Below are positions 1 to 7,094 of a stretch of 10,400 nucleotides of DNA, piece by piece (position 1 is the stretch's first letter; every line of letters starts with the position of its first letter). The stretch is taken from contig JBOHER010000201.1 in NCBI GenBank assembly GCA_050701115.1, positions 1 through 10,400 on the forward strand, written 5' to 3'. Source of the DNA: JBOHER01 sp050701115 (GTDB lineage: Bacteria; Actinomycetota; Actinomycetes; Mycobacteriales; Pseudonocardiaceae). The notes under the pieces are model-generated. The model had not been told where the DNA came from and did not search any database. It was given only the letters and a program-made list of their open reading frames with translations. Both the position numbers and the translations under genes were made by a program.

Positions 1-471
1 CTAGGACTTCTTCTCCCACGCCTGCCTGTGCAGCCTGCGCAGCGCGCGCACCGCCTGCACGGCACGCTCCCGGTCGACAGCTTGTACCGCCATCACCGCG
101 TGGTACTCGTCATCGGGCAGCTCCAACCTCGCCCAGGACGCACCGTCCGGGAAACTGACCGACAGCACCTCATCCCAGCTGAACCGGCGCTTGGTGAGCA
201 CATTGCGCACCTCGATGCCCGCCCGGTCGGCGCGCACTCTCGGCGTCGCCCACAGCAACGTACCGGCGGCAAGCAGTAACCCGATGCCGACCATCGCCAC
301 CTGATCGGAGGGCTGGAAGATCACCCCGGTGTCGGACGAGCGCAGCAGCACCGCGACCGTGGTGAACGCAGCGACCAAACTTATCGCGCAGCTACCCGCC
401 ATCCAGATCACCCGGCGTGGCCGGAACTGCACGCTGTCCGGACCAACTCGTTCGTCAATCACGACCGTCAC
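1..471 (-). CDS. PH-domain (bPH_6-like) small membrane protein
   Basis: A 156-residue protein of unknown biochemical function. Two hydrophobic segments near residues 22-44 and 56-75 form a membrane hairpin. A soluble part from about residue 76 to the end resembles the bacterial PH-like fold bPH_6, with the stretch TPRVRADRAGIEVRN followed by the conserved FSWDEV segment (residues 98-103). The GTG start at 471 is supported by GAGGA five bases upstream, 17 bp after the ribH stop. The TAG stop is the first three bases of the window, so the gene is complete. Proteins of this kind follow ribH in many actinobacteria (Rv1417 in M. tuberculosis), so it is probably co-transcribed as the last visible gene of the rib operon. 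A role in flavin metabolism is only guilt by association; the family call rests on sequence pattern and position. Confidence 0.85.
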   Translation of the reverse strand: MTVVIDERVGPDSVQFRPRRVIWMAGSCAISLVAAFTTVAVLLRSSDTGVIFQPSDQVAMVGIGLLLAAGTLLWATPRVRADRAGIEVRNVLTKRRFSWDEVLSVSFPDGASWARLELPDDEYHAVMAVQAVDRERAVQAVRALRRLHRQAWEKKS

Positions 472-475
472 ACAA

Positions 476-480
476 ATCCT
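476..480 (-). promoter_or_regulatory. Ribosome binding site deciding the GTG start at 471
   Basis: The minus strand reads GAGGATTTGT directly before GTG, placing AGGA five to six bases from the start. This supports GTG at 471 and independent initiation of the PH-domain gene, which does not overlap ribH. Confidence 0.6.
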
Positions 481-488
481 CGTTCAGT

Positions 489-974
489 TCAGGGCTGCCG
501 GAGTCCGCGCAGCACATGCGCGGCATCCAGCGCGGCAACGGTCGCGTCGAATCCCTTGTCCTCGGCCGACTCGGCGAGTCCTGCCCGGTCGAGCGCCTGC
601 TGCTCGGTGTCGCAGGTGAGCACACCGTTGCCCACCGGTGTTTCCTCGTCAAGGGCCACCCTGGTCAGACCGGCCGTGACGGCGTCACAGACGTACTCGA
701 AGTGCGGCGTGCCGCCCCGGATCACCACACCGAGCGCGACGACCGCGTCGTGGTCCTTGGCCAGTGCCTGCGCGACAACCGGGAGTTCGACGGCCCCCGC
801 GACCCGGACCACCGTCGGCTCCTCAGTCAGCTTGGCTTCCTTCGCTGCCGCCAGCGCACGCTCGAGCAGGCTGTCGGTGATCGTCCGGTGCCATCGGGTA
901 GCCACGATTCCCAAGCGCAGGTTCTCGCACTCGGTCAAGTCGAGTTCGAGATCTGGTCGTCCCTGTCCGCTCAT
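489..974 (-). CDS. ribH: 6,7-dimethyl-8-ribityllumazine synthase
   Basis: A 161-residue cytosolic enzyme that condenses 5-amino-6-ribitylaminouracil with 3,4-dihydroxy-2-butanone 4-phosphate to give lumazine, the penultimate riboflavin step. Family landmarks are all present: the aromatic substrate-stacking region ATRWH (25-29), GAVELP (60-65), GVVIRGGTPHFEYVC (82-96) with the probable catalytic His91, and PVGNGVLTCDTEQQALDRAG (113-132). Length matches typical bacterial RibH, which forms pentamers or 60-mers. The ATG overlaps the ribAB stop in an ATGA arrangement. A purine-rich AAGGAGGG at 987-994 lies rather far (about 13 bases) upstream inside ribAB, so translational coupling is likely. Identification is firm. 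Confidence 0.98.
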   Translation of the reverse strand: MSGQGRPDLELDLTECENLRLGIVATRWHRTITDSLLERALAAAKEAKLTEEPTVVRVAGAVELPVVAQALAKDHDAVVALGVVIRGGTPHFEYVCDAVTAGLTRVALDEETPVGNGVLTCDTEQQALDRAGLAESAEDKGFDATVAALDAAHVLRGLRQP

Positions 975-2281
975 GCCGGGACCCCGCCCTCCTTCGCGCC
1001 ACCGGCGGTAGCGGGTTCGGCGCCGTCAAGGCTCGCGTCGCCGAGTACGGCCCCGACCTCGTCGAAGTGTTCCAGCTGGGACAGGTCGTGCCCCATCCGG
1101 TCCCGCTTTGTCTTGAGGTAGCGCAGGTTCTCCGGGTTCGGTGAGATGGGCAACGCTACCCGGCCGGTGACCCGCAGCCCGTAACCCTCCAGCCCGACCC
1201 GCTTGGCCGGGTTGTTGGTGAGCAGTCGCATCGACCTGATACCCACATCGCCGAGGATCTGCGCGCCCGTGCCGTAATCCCGCGCGTCGGCGGGCACGCC
1301 CAGCGCCAGATTGGCGTCCACGGTGTCCGCGCCCGCGTCCTGCAGCTGGTAGGCCTGCAGCTTGTGCAACAGACCGATCCCGCGACCCTCGTGCCCGCGA
1401 ATGTAGAGCACCACGCCCCGGCCCTCATCCGCGACCGACTGCAACGCCGCGTCCAGTTGCGGCCCGCAGTCACACCGCAGCGAGCCGAACACATCGCCGG
1501 TGAGGCATTCGGAGTGCACCCGCACCAGCACGTCCTCGCCGTCACCGATCTCGCCGTAGACGAACGCGATGTGCTCGATGCCGTCAAGCAGACTGTCGTA
1601 GCCGATCGCGCGGAACGTGCCGTGCCGCAACGGAATCCTTGCCTCGGCCACGCGCTCGACCTGCTTCTCGGTGCGCCTGCGGTAGGCGATCAGGTCGGCG
1701 ATAGTGATCAAGACCAGATCATGTTCATCGGCGAAGACCCGCAGCTCGTCGTACCGAGCCATGTCGCCTTCGTCCTTCTGTGACACGATCTCGCACAGCG
1801 CCCCTGAGGGCGCGAGCCCGGCCAGCCGGGCGAGGTCGACCGACGCCTCCGTGTGGCCCGGCCTGCGCAGCACGCCGCCTTCCTTGGCGCGCAACGGAAC
1901 CACGTGTCCAGGCCGGTTGAAGTCATCGGCGGTCGCGCTGCGGTCGGCGAGCAGTTTGATGGTGCGCGCGCGGTCCGCGGCGGAGATACCGGTGCTGACG
2001 CCGGCCTTCGCGTCGACGGTGACCGTGTAGGCAGTGCCGCGAGCGTCCTGGTTGGCGTAGAACATCGGCGGCAGGTTGAGCCGATCGGCATCGTGCTCGG
2101 TGACCGCGACGCAGACGTAGCCGGAGGTGTAGCGCACCATGAACGCGACAAGTTCGGGGGTGGCCATCTCCGCGGCGAAGATCATATCGCCTTCGTTCTC
2201 GCGGTCCTCGTCGTCGACCACTATCACCGGCTTACCCGCTGCGATATCGGCTATCGCGCGCTCGATGTCGGCGTAACTCAT
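971..2281 (-). CDS. ribAB: Bifunctional DHBP synthase / GTP cyclohydrolase II
   Basis: A 436-residue fusion that starts both branches of riboflavin synthesis. The N-terminal half (about 1-200) is 3,4-dihydroxy-2-butanone-4-phosphate synthase acting on ribulose 5-phosphate. It has the acidic Mg2+/substrate motif DDEDRENEGD (23-32), RPGHTEA (140-146) and GLAPSGALCEI (155-165). The C-terminal half (about 207-405) is GTP cyclohydrolase II, with zinc ligands Cys259, Cys270 and Cys272, HEGRGIGL (297-304), DYGTGAQIL (335-343) and TNNPAK (355-360). Both active sites look intact, unlike some actinobacterial paralogues that have lost one activity. The last 30 residues are a low-complexity Gly/Ala tail. 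The ATG overlaps the ribE stop by 4 bp, with a good GAGGAG upstream. Product identity is firm. Confidence 0.98.
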   Translation of the reverse strand: MSYADIERAIADIAAGKPVIVVDDEDRENEGDMIFAAEMATPELVAFMVRYTSGYVCVAVTEHDADRLNLPPMFYANQDARGTAYTVTVDAKAGVSTGISAADRARTIKLLADRSATADDFNRPGHVVPLRAKEGGVLRRPGHTEASVDLARLAGLAPSGALCEIVSQKDEGDMARYDELRVFADEHDLVLITIADLIAYRRRTEKQVERVAEARIPLRHGTFRAIGYDSLLDGIEHIAFVYGEIGDGEDVLVRVHSECLTGDVFGSLRCDCGPQLDAALQSVADEGRGVVLYIRGHEGRGIGLLHKLQAYQLQDAGADTVDANLALGVPADARDYGTGAQILGDVGIRSMRLLTNNPAKRVGLEGYGLRVTGRVALPISPNPENLRYLKTKRDRMGHDLSQLEHFDEVGAVLGDASLDGAEPATAGGAKEGGVPA

Positions 2282-2925
2282 GCTCGGTTCTCCTCGCTTC
2301 CGCCGCCATTCTCCCCCGCCGGGTCAGCGGCCGAAGCCTGGGGCAGGTGGGCCGACGCCAGCTTCTCCACGTACTTGGCCAGCACGTCCACTTCGATGTT
2401 CACCAAATCGCCCGGCGTTTTCGTGCCCAGGTTGGTCATCTCCAGCGTGGTCGGGATCAGCGCGACAGCGAACTCGTCGTCGGTCAGCGCCGCGACGGTC
2501 AGCGATACGCCGTCCACCGCGATCGAACCCTTTTCCACCACGTAGCGGGACAGTCCCCTCGGCAGCGCGAACCGGGTCAGGCCGTAGGGATCTCGCGACA
2601 GGTAGGTTCCTGTCCCGTCCACGTGCCCCTGCATGATGTGCCCGCCGAGCCGGTCGCCGACCGCGGTGGCCCGCTCGAGGTTCACCCGGTCCCCGATATG
2701 GACCTTGGCGAGGCTGGAGCGCTGCAGAGTCTCGTGCACGACGTCGACGGTGAAAGTCGATCCCGCCACGTCGACGACCGTCAGGCACACGCCGTTCACC
2801 GCGATCGAGTCGCCGTGTTTGGTGTCCGTGGTCACCAAAGGGCCGGACACGCTCAGGCGGGCGGCATTCGGCACCTGTTCGATGCCGATGACCTCGCCGA
2901 TCTCCTCGACAATCCCGGTGAACAC
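2278..2925 (-). CDS. ribE: Riboflavin synthase, alpha chain
   Basis: A 215-residue enzyme catalysing the last step, dismutation of two 6,7-dimethyl-8-ribityllumazine molecules to riboflavin and the ribitylaminouracil recycled to RibH. The internal duplication of two lumazine-binding barrels is visible. The N-terminal FTGIVEEIGEV begins the first barrel, which contains SIAVNGVCLTV (40-50). The second contains GGHIMQGHVDG (94-104) and SIAVDGVSLTV (134-144). The GTG at 2925 is chosen because family members begin M-F-T-G-I-V-E and a full AGGAGG sits six bases upstream; the longer open frame to 3210 runs through ribD and is not real. The acidic tail (GENGGGSEENRA) is a species-specific extension. 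The gene follows ribD after 16 bp and overlaps ribAB. It is named ribC in some organisms. Confidence 0.97.
   Translation of the reverse strand: MFTGIVEEIGEVIGIEQVPNAARLSVSGPLVTTDTKHGDSIAVNGVCLTVVDVAGSTFTVDVVHETLQRSSLAKVHIGDRVNLERATAVGDRLGGHIMQGHVDGTGTYLSRDPYGLTRFALPRGLSRYVVEKGSIAVDGVSLTVAALTDDEFAVALIPTTLEMTNLGTKTPGDLVNIEVDVLAKYVEKLASAHLPQASAADPAGENGGGSEENRA
2290..2295 (-). promoter_or_regulatory. Ribosome binding site of ribAB
   Basis: The minus strand reads GAGGAGAACCGAGC before ATG at 2281, so GAGGAG lies about 8 bases upstream, inside the end of ribE. Together with the 4-bp ATGA overlap it suggests both direct initiation and coupling with ribE. Confidence 0.55.
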
Positions 2926-2931
2926 TGCCTG

Positions 2932-2937
2932 CCTCCT
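2932..2937 (-). promoter_or_regulatory. Consensus Shine-Dalgarno of ribE
   Basis: AGGAGG followed by CAGGCA and then GTG on the minus strand. This is the strongest ribosome binding site in the operon and fixes the ribE start at 2925, in the 16-bp ribD/ribE gap. Confidence 0.8.
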
Positions 2938-2941
2938 GTGT

Positions 2942-3961
2942 CTAGCCTCGCGACGACGACGGTACGGCGCTGATCCGCACATCGCCCCCTGACATAGTGA
3001 CCTCTTCGATCGACCAACGGTGTATCCCGGTGATTGTCGACACTCCGGCGTCCCCCAGCGCGAGGGGTCCCGCACCGAGCAACGCGGGAGCAAGGTAGGC
3101 CACGATCCGGTCGATCCGGCCCGCCCGCACGAAAGCGCCTGCCAGCCGTGGGCCGCCCTCGAGGAGGACATCCACCACGCCGCGTTCGGCAAGCACCGCG
3201 AGCACCTCATCCGGATCGTGGCTACGCACCCGAAGGGTCTCCGCGTCGTCGTCGAACACCCGCGCGCCCGCCGATATTTCGCGCGTGCCGATCACCACCC
3301 GCAGCGGCCGCCGGTTGAGCAGGACCCCGTCCGGAGTACGCGCGGTGAGCTGCGGATCATCGGCGAGCACGGTCCCGGTACCGGCCATGATCGCGTCGAC
3401 CCTTCCGCGCAGGTCGTGCACCTGCGCCCGCGACTCCTGCGACGAGATCCACCTGCTCGTACCATCGGCCGCCGCGACCCTGCCGTCGAGCGTCGCGGCA
3501 TACTTCCAGGTCACATGGGGGCGCCCGGTCCGGGCGAAGTGCAGCCAGGCCCGCAGCGGGCCCCGTTCGACCTCGCTGCTACCCGGGCCGTGCTCGGCCG
3601 CGATGCCACCGCGCGCGAGCACGGCGGCACCGCCCGCGGCGACCGGGTTCGGATCGGCGACGGCGTATCGCACGCGCGCGACTCCGGACTTGATCAGCGC
3701 GCTCGTGCAGGGTGGCGTCCGGCCCTGATGCGCACATGGTTCCAGGGTCACCACCGCGGTGCCGCCGCGAGCCTTCTCCCCCGCCTCGCGCAACGCCATG
3801 ACCTCGGCATGTGGACCCCCTGGCTGCTGGGTGGCACCCTGGCCGACGATTTCGCCATCGGCGTCGAGGATGACCGCGCCGACCGGCGGATTGGGACTGG
3901 TGGTCCCCCGAACGGACTCGCTGAGTCCGATCGCCATCGCCATCGCCGCCTCAAGGGTCAT
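2942..3961 (-). CDS. ribD: Bifunctional pyrimidine deaminase / reductase RibD
   Basis: A 339-residue two-domain enzyme for the second and third steps of the GTP branch. The N-terminal deaminase (about 1-140) carries the zinc site: HAE at 51-53 and PCAHQGRTPPC at 75-85 with Cys76 and Cys85. The C-terminal NADPH-dependent reductase (about 147-335) carries HVTWKYAATLDGR (149-161), SRWISS (169-174), GTGTVLADDPQLTAR (194-208) and LLEGGP (266-271). Length is equal to the mycobacterial RibG. The ATG at 3961 shares its A with the rpe stop (TGATG), and no Shine-Dalgarno is visible, so translation is probably coupled to rpe. In-frame ATGs at codons 7 and 9 are possible alternatives. Called ribG in some actinobacteria. 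Identification is firm. Confidence 0.97.
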   Translation of the reverse strand: MTLEAAMAMAIGLSESVRGTTSPNPPVGAVILDADGEIVGQGATQQPGGPHAEVMALREAGEKARGGTAVVTLEPCAHQGRTPPCTSALIKSGVARVRYAVADPNPVAAGGAAVLARGGIAAEHGPGSSEVERGPLRAWLHFARTGRPHVTWKYAATLDGRVAAADGTSRWISSQESRAQVHDLRGRVDAIMAGTGTVLADDPQLTARTPDGVLLNRRPLRVVIGTREISAGARVFDDDAETLRVRSHDPDEVLAVLAERGVVDVLLEGGPRLAGAFVRAGRIDRIVAYLAPALLGAGPLALGDAGVSTITGIHRWSIEEVTMSGGDVRISAVPSSSRG

Positions 3962-4656
3962 CAGTGTGTGCGGTGCCGTGCGGCCTGTTCCCGCAGCGCG
4001 GCGACCGCGCGACCAGGATCGCCCGCGCCGTATACCGCCGATCCCGCGACGAAGCAGTCGACGCCTGCCTCGGCTGCCTGCTCGATCGTGTCGGCGTTGA
4101 TTCCGCCGTCGATCTCCACCAGCAACGTGAGGTGCCCGGTGTCGACCAGCCTGCGCGCGGTACGTACCTTGTCGAGCACCTCGGGAATGAACGATTGACC
4201 GCCGAAGCCCGGTTCGACGGACATGACCAGCAAGGTGTCGTAGTGCTTGAGGATCTCGACGTAATCCTCCAGCGGAGTGCGCGGCTTGATCGACAGACCC
4301 GCCTTCGATCCGGCTGCCCGGAGGTTCTTGGCCAGCATGACCGGGTCGTGCGCGGCCTCGGCATGCACGGTCACGTTGTACGCGCCCGCCTCGGCGTATT
4401 CCGGCGCCCATCGGTCCGGGTCCTCGATCATCAGGTGGCAGTCCAGTGGCACCCTGTTGTCGCCGGTAGCGCTGAGCAACGACCGGACCACCGGAAGGCC
4501 CAACGTCAGGTTGGGAACGAAGTGCCCGTCCATCACGTCGACGTGTATCCAATCGGCGCGCGTGTCGCCCTGGCCTGCGACCGCTTGGATCTCCTCGCCG
4601 AGGCGGGCGAAGTCGGCGGACAGGATGCTGGGGGCGATCAGGGGGCGGTTTGTCAC
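3961..4656 (-). CDS. rpe: Ribulose-phosphate 3-epimerase
   Basis: A 231-residue TIM-barrel enzyme interconverting D-ribulose 5-phosphate and D-xylulose 5-phosphate in the pentose phosphate pathway. Visible signatures are APSILSADF (8-16), WIHVDVMDGHFVPN (36-49) with metal ligands His38 and Asp40, DCHLMIEDP (72-80) with His74, MSVEPGFGGQSF (145-156), EIDGGI (181-186) with Asp183, and the phosphate loop AGSAVYG (204-210). The start is GTG at 4656, because homology begins at once with RPLIAPSIL; the longer frame to 4827 lies inside rsmB. No Shine-Dalgarno precedes it, but a TAGACT -10-like hexamer ends 7 bases upstream. Its substrate is also the substrate of the DHBP synthase half of RibAB, a metabolic reason for its place in this operon. 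Confidence 0.96.
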   Translation of the reverse strand: MTNRPLIAPSILSADFARLGEEIQAVAGQGDTRADWIHVDVMDGHFVPNLTLGLPVVRSLLSATGDNRVPLDCHLMIEDPDRWAPEYAEAGAYNVTVHAEAAHDPVMLAKNLRAAGSKAGLSIKPRTPLEDYVEILKHYDTLLVMSVEPGFGGQSFIPEVLDKVRTARRLVDTGHLTLLVEIDGGINADTIEQAAEAGVDCFVAGSAVYGAGDPGRAVAALREQAARHRTH

Positions 4657-4663
4657 GCTACGC

Positions 4664-4669
4664 AGTCTA
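4664..4669 (-). promoter_or_regulatory. Possible leaderless promoter (-10) of rpe-rib genes
   Basis: On the minus strand TAGACT is followed by seven bases and then the GTG of rpe, so transcription would start at or next to the start codon. This matches the TANNNT geometry known for leaderless actinobacterial transcripts, and no Shine-Dalgarno is present. No good -35 is visible 16-18 bases upstream, where the end of rsmB lies. An inference from spacing only. Confidence 0.4.
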
Positions 4670-4681
4670 GCTAGCGTTCGG

Positions 4682-6103
4682 CTAAGGCTTCCGGAGCAGT
4701 GCGCAGAACATGGCGTCGGTGCCGTGCCGGTGCGGCCAGAGTTGGACATACGGCCCGTTGCCCAGGTGCGGAACTCCTGGGAAGTAGTTGCGGGCGTCGA
4801 GCTTGTCCGCCCCGGTCCGGCGAGCAACTTCCCCGACGATGCCTTCGGTCTCCGCGAGGTGGGGCGAGCACACCACGTAGCCCACGACCCCGCCGGAACG
4901 GGCCAGCCCGACGGCCGAGGTCAGCAGTTCAGCCTGCAGCTTGGTGAGGTCCGCCACGTCGGAGGGCTTGCGCCGCCAGCGAGCTTCCGGGCGGCGTCGC
5001 AACGCACCGAGACCGGTGCACGGGGCGTCCACCAGAACTCGGTCGAAGCCCGGCTCCACGCCTGGTGCGCGGCCGTCGGCGACGTGCACGGTGACCGGGA
5101 GGCCGGTGACCGCGCCTTCCACCAGGCGGGCCCGATGTGGAGCCTGCTCGACCGCGTCCACCGTCGCGCCGGACAGCGCGGCAAGGGCCCCGAGCAGGCT
5201 GGCCTTACCGCCCGGTCCGGCGCACAGGTCGAGCCACCGAGTATCCGATCCCCGTACCGGAACCTCGGTCAGCGCACGGGCGCACAGCTGGCTGCCCTCG
5301 TCCTGAACGGCGGCCATCCGATCCCGCACCGGTTCGGAGTCCGCGGGGTCACCCGAGCCTGCGGGCAGCCGCACACCGTAGGGCGAGTACGGCGCGACGT
5401 GTCCACCGGTGATGGCGGCGAGCTCATCGGCGCTGATCTCGCCGGGGCGTGCGACCAGGTGAACCTCGGGCCGGGCATCGTCGGCCAGCAGTGCGGCTTC
5501 CAGTTCGGCTCCCTTGTCGCCGAGCGCTTCGGCGAACGATCGGGCGATCCATCGAGGATGCGCGGTTCGCAGCGCGAGATGCCCGATCGGGTCGTCCTCC
5601 CGTGCCGGAGCGAGCTGCGCCACCCAGGCCTCCTCGTCCTGCTCGGACACGCGACGCAGCACGGCGTTGACGAATCCGCTGACGTGCGAGCCCGCGGTCG
5701 ATCGCGCGAGGTCGACGGTCGAGGTCACCGCGGCGTGCTCCGGAATCCGGGTGCGCAACAGTTGGTAGGCGCCGAGGCGAAGCGCATCAAGCACCAACCC
5801 GTCCACCGTGGACAAGCCGCGATCGACGCAGGCTCCGATGATCTCGTCCAGCAGCCCGGTCGCGCGCGCTGTCCCGTAGGTCAGCTCGGTGGCCAATGCG
5901 GCGTCCCGTCCGGTGATGCGGCGTTCGCGGAGCATGTCGGGCAGCACCAGGTTGGCGTAGGCGTCCCGCTCCCGCACGGCACGCAGCACGTCGAATGCCG
6001 CTTGGCGTGCTGGATCGATCACCGGCGGCTTGCGCGGCCCTTCCTTGCGCGGATTCGGCCGGGCCCGGCCAGGGTGGGAAGGCCTGCGTCGGTCCTGCGT
6101 CAT
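4682..6103 (-). CDS. rsmB: 16S rRNA m5C967-type methyltransferase (RsmB/Fmu)
   Basis: A 473-residue SAM-dependent RNA cytosine-5 methyltransferase, predicted to modify the small-subunit rRNA position equivalent to E. coli C967. A basic, probably disordered N-terminus (1-28) is followed by a NusB-like RNA-binding domain (about 30-165) and a Rossmann methyltransferase domain (about 205-473). Motifs seen: VQDEGSQ (266-272), the SAM loop LDLCAGPGGK (291-300), VDAPCTGLGALRRRPEARWR (359-378) with Cys362, and VVCSPHLAETE (411-421) with the second conserved Cys412. The ATG overlaps the fmt stop by 4 bp (ATGA), with GGGAGA about ten bases upstream. Fmt and RsmB adjacency is widespread in bacteria, which supports the assignment over other Nop2/Sun proteins. 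Confidence 0.95.
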   Translation of the reverse strand: MTQDRRRPSHPGRARPNPRKEGPRKPPVIDPARQAAFDVLRAVRERDAYANLVLPDMLRERRITGRDAALATELTYGTARATGLLDEIIGACVDRGLSTVDGLVLDALRLGAYQLLRTRIPEHAAVTSTVDLARSTAGSHVSGFVNAVLRRVSEQDEEAWVAQLAPAREDDPIGHLALRTAHPRWIARSFAEALGDKGAELEAALLADDARPEVHLVARPGEISADELAAITGGHVAPYSPYGVRLPAGSGDPADSEPVRDRMAAVQDEGSQLCARALTEVPVRGSDTRWLDLCAGPGGKASLLGALAALSGATVDAVEQAPHRARLVEGAVTGLPVTVHVADGRAPGVEPGFDRVLVDAPCTGLGALRRRPEARWRRKPSDVADLTKLQAELLTSAVGLARSGGVVGYVVCSPHLAETEGIVGEVARRTGADKLDARNYFPGVPHLGNGPYVQLWPHRHGTDAMFCALLRKP

Positions 6104-7035
6104 ACCAGCCGTTCTCCCTGCTCGATCCTGGTTCCACGCGCCCAGTGGGTCGCGGCCATGCGTTTCTTCCCTTGCGCCTGCACTTCGCCGAGCCCGACCG
6201 GTGTGCTCGCCGTGCCGACCAGCACGTGCTTGCGCTCGACCCTGAGCTCGCCGGGTGCGAGCTGATCTCCACCGGTTGGGTTCATCGGGCTCACCGGTCC
6301 CAGCTTGAGTCGTTCACCGCGGAATTCGGCCCAGGCACCCGGGTCGGGTGTCACCGCGCGGATGTGCCGGTCCACCGCGCTCGCGGGAGCGGCGAAAGCG
6401 ACTTTGGCGTCCGCGACGGTCACCTTGGGCGCGTAGCTGTGACCGTCACCGCCCTGCGGAATCGCCGTGAGAGTGCCGTCCTCGATGCCGTCCATGGTCG
6501 ATCGGAGCAGGGTGGCGCCGGAGTCCGCGAGGCGCGCGAGCAGGGCACCCGCGGTGTCGTCCGCCCGCACCGGCTCGGTGACCACGCCGTACACCGGGCC
6601 CGCGTCGAGCTCATGCACGATCTGGAAGGTCGAGGCGCCGGTGATCTCATCACCGGCCCGGATCGCGGCCTGCACCGGAGCCGCACCCCGCCAGGCCGGC
6701 AGCAGGGAGAAGTGCAGGTTCACCCAGCCGTGCGCGGGAATGTCCAGGGCAGCCTGCGGCAACAAGGCGCCGTAGGCAACAACCGCGCAGGCATCAGGTG
6801 CCAGCTCGCCGAGCCGGGCAATGAAGTCCGGGTCGTTCGCGTTCCGCGGGGTGAGCACCTCGATATCGTGCTCATCGGCGAGCGCGCCGATGAGGGAGCG
6901 GACGAGGTGGCGGCCTCGCCCGGCAGGCGCGTCCGGGCGGGTCAGCACGGCAACGACGTCGTGCCGCGGCGACTCCAGCAGCGCGCACAATGAGGGAACC
7001 GCAACCTCGGGGGTTCCTGCGAAGACCAAGCGCAT
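6100..7035 (-). CDS. fmt: Methionyl-tRNA formyltransferase
   Basis: A 311-residue enzyme that formylates initiator Met-tRNA using 10-formyltetrahydrofolate. The N-terminal domain opens with MRLVFAGTPEVAVPSL. It contains the catalytic triad at the same positions as in E. coli: Asn106 and His108 in WVNLHFSLLPAWRGAAPVQ (104-122), and Asp144 in HELDAGPVYG (141-150). The C-terminal tRNA-binding domain starts around residue 205. Length is standard. The ATG at 7035 is set by homology; there is no Shine-Dalgarno close by (GGAGGG lies about 25 bases upstream). A TAGACT hexamer ends 10 bases upstream, so a very short leader or leaderless mRNA is possible. It is first of the fmt-rsmB pair and overlaps rsmB by 4 bp. 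Confidence 0.97.
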   Translation of the reverse strand: MRLVFAGTPEVAVPSLCALLESPRHDVVAVLTRPDAPAGRGRHLVRSLIGALADEHDIEVLTPRNANDPDFIARLGELAPDACAVVAYGALLPQAALDIPAHGWVNLHFSLLPAWRGAAPVQAAIRAGDEITGASTFQIVHELDAGPVYGVVTEPVRADDTAGALLARLADSGATLLRSTMDGIEDGTLTAIPQGGDGHSYAPKVTVADAKVAFAAPASAVDRHIRAVTPDPGAWAEFRGERLKLGPVSPMNPTGGDQLAPGELRVERKHVLVGTASTPVGLGEVQAQGKKRMAATHWARGTRIEQGERLV

Positions 7036-7045
7036 AGTGCAGGCG

Positions 7046-7051
7046 AGTCTA
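7046..7051 (-). promoter_or_regulatory. Possible -10 element before fmt
   Basis: TAGACT, the same hexamer as before rpe, lies 10 bases from the fmt ATG in the 59-bp priA/fmt gap. It would give a leader of only a few bases. No convincing -35 is seen. Confidence 0.3.
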
Positions 7052-7094
7052 CGGGTGCCCTCCGGCCGCGTAGCTCGTGCGTGAATGTTGCACG

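Noticed and set aside
2278..3210. A 310-residue extended ribE frame
   Set aside because: The extension overlaps ribD out of frame; a consensus AGGAGG and the family N-terminus FTGIVE fix the start at 2925.
3020..4198. A 392-codon plus-strand open frame opposite ribD and rpe
   Set aside because: Composition is rich in Arg, His, Pro and Gly as in shadow frames, and the real genes on the minus strand have complete catalytic motifs.
2942..4552. A 536-residue extended ribD frame
   Set aside because: The extra N-terminus is an out-of-frame reading of rpe; RibD homology starts at the ATG at 3961, which also gives the normal length of 339.
3961..4827. A 288-residue extended rpe frame
   Set aside because: The first 57 residues are an out-of-frame reading of the rsmB 3' end; epimerase homology begins right after the GTG at 4656.
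4277..6265. A 662-codon open frame on the plus strand opposite rpe, rsmB and the end of fmt
   Set aside because: It is antisense to three firmly identified genes, has no recognisable domain, and is the expected mirror of high-GC codon bias on the other strand.
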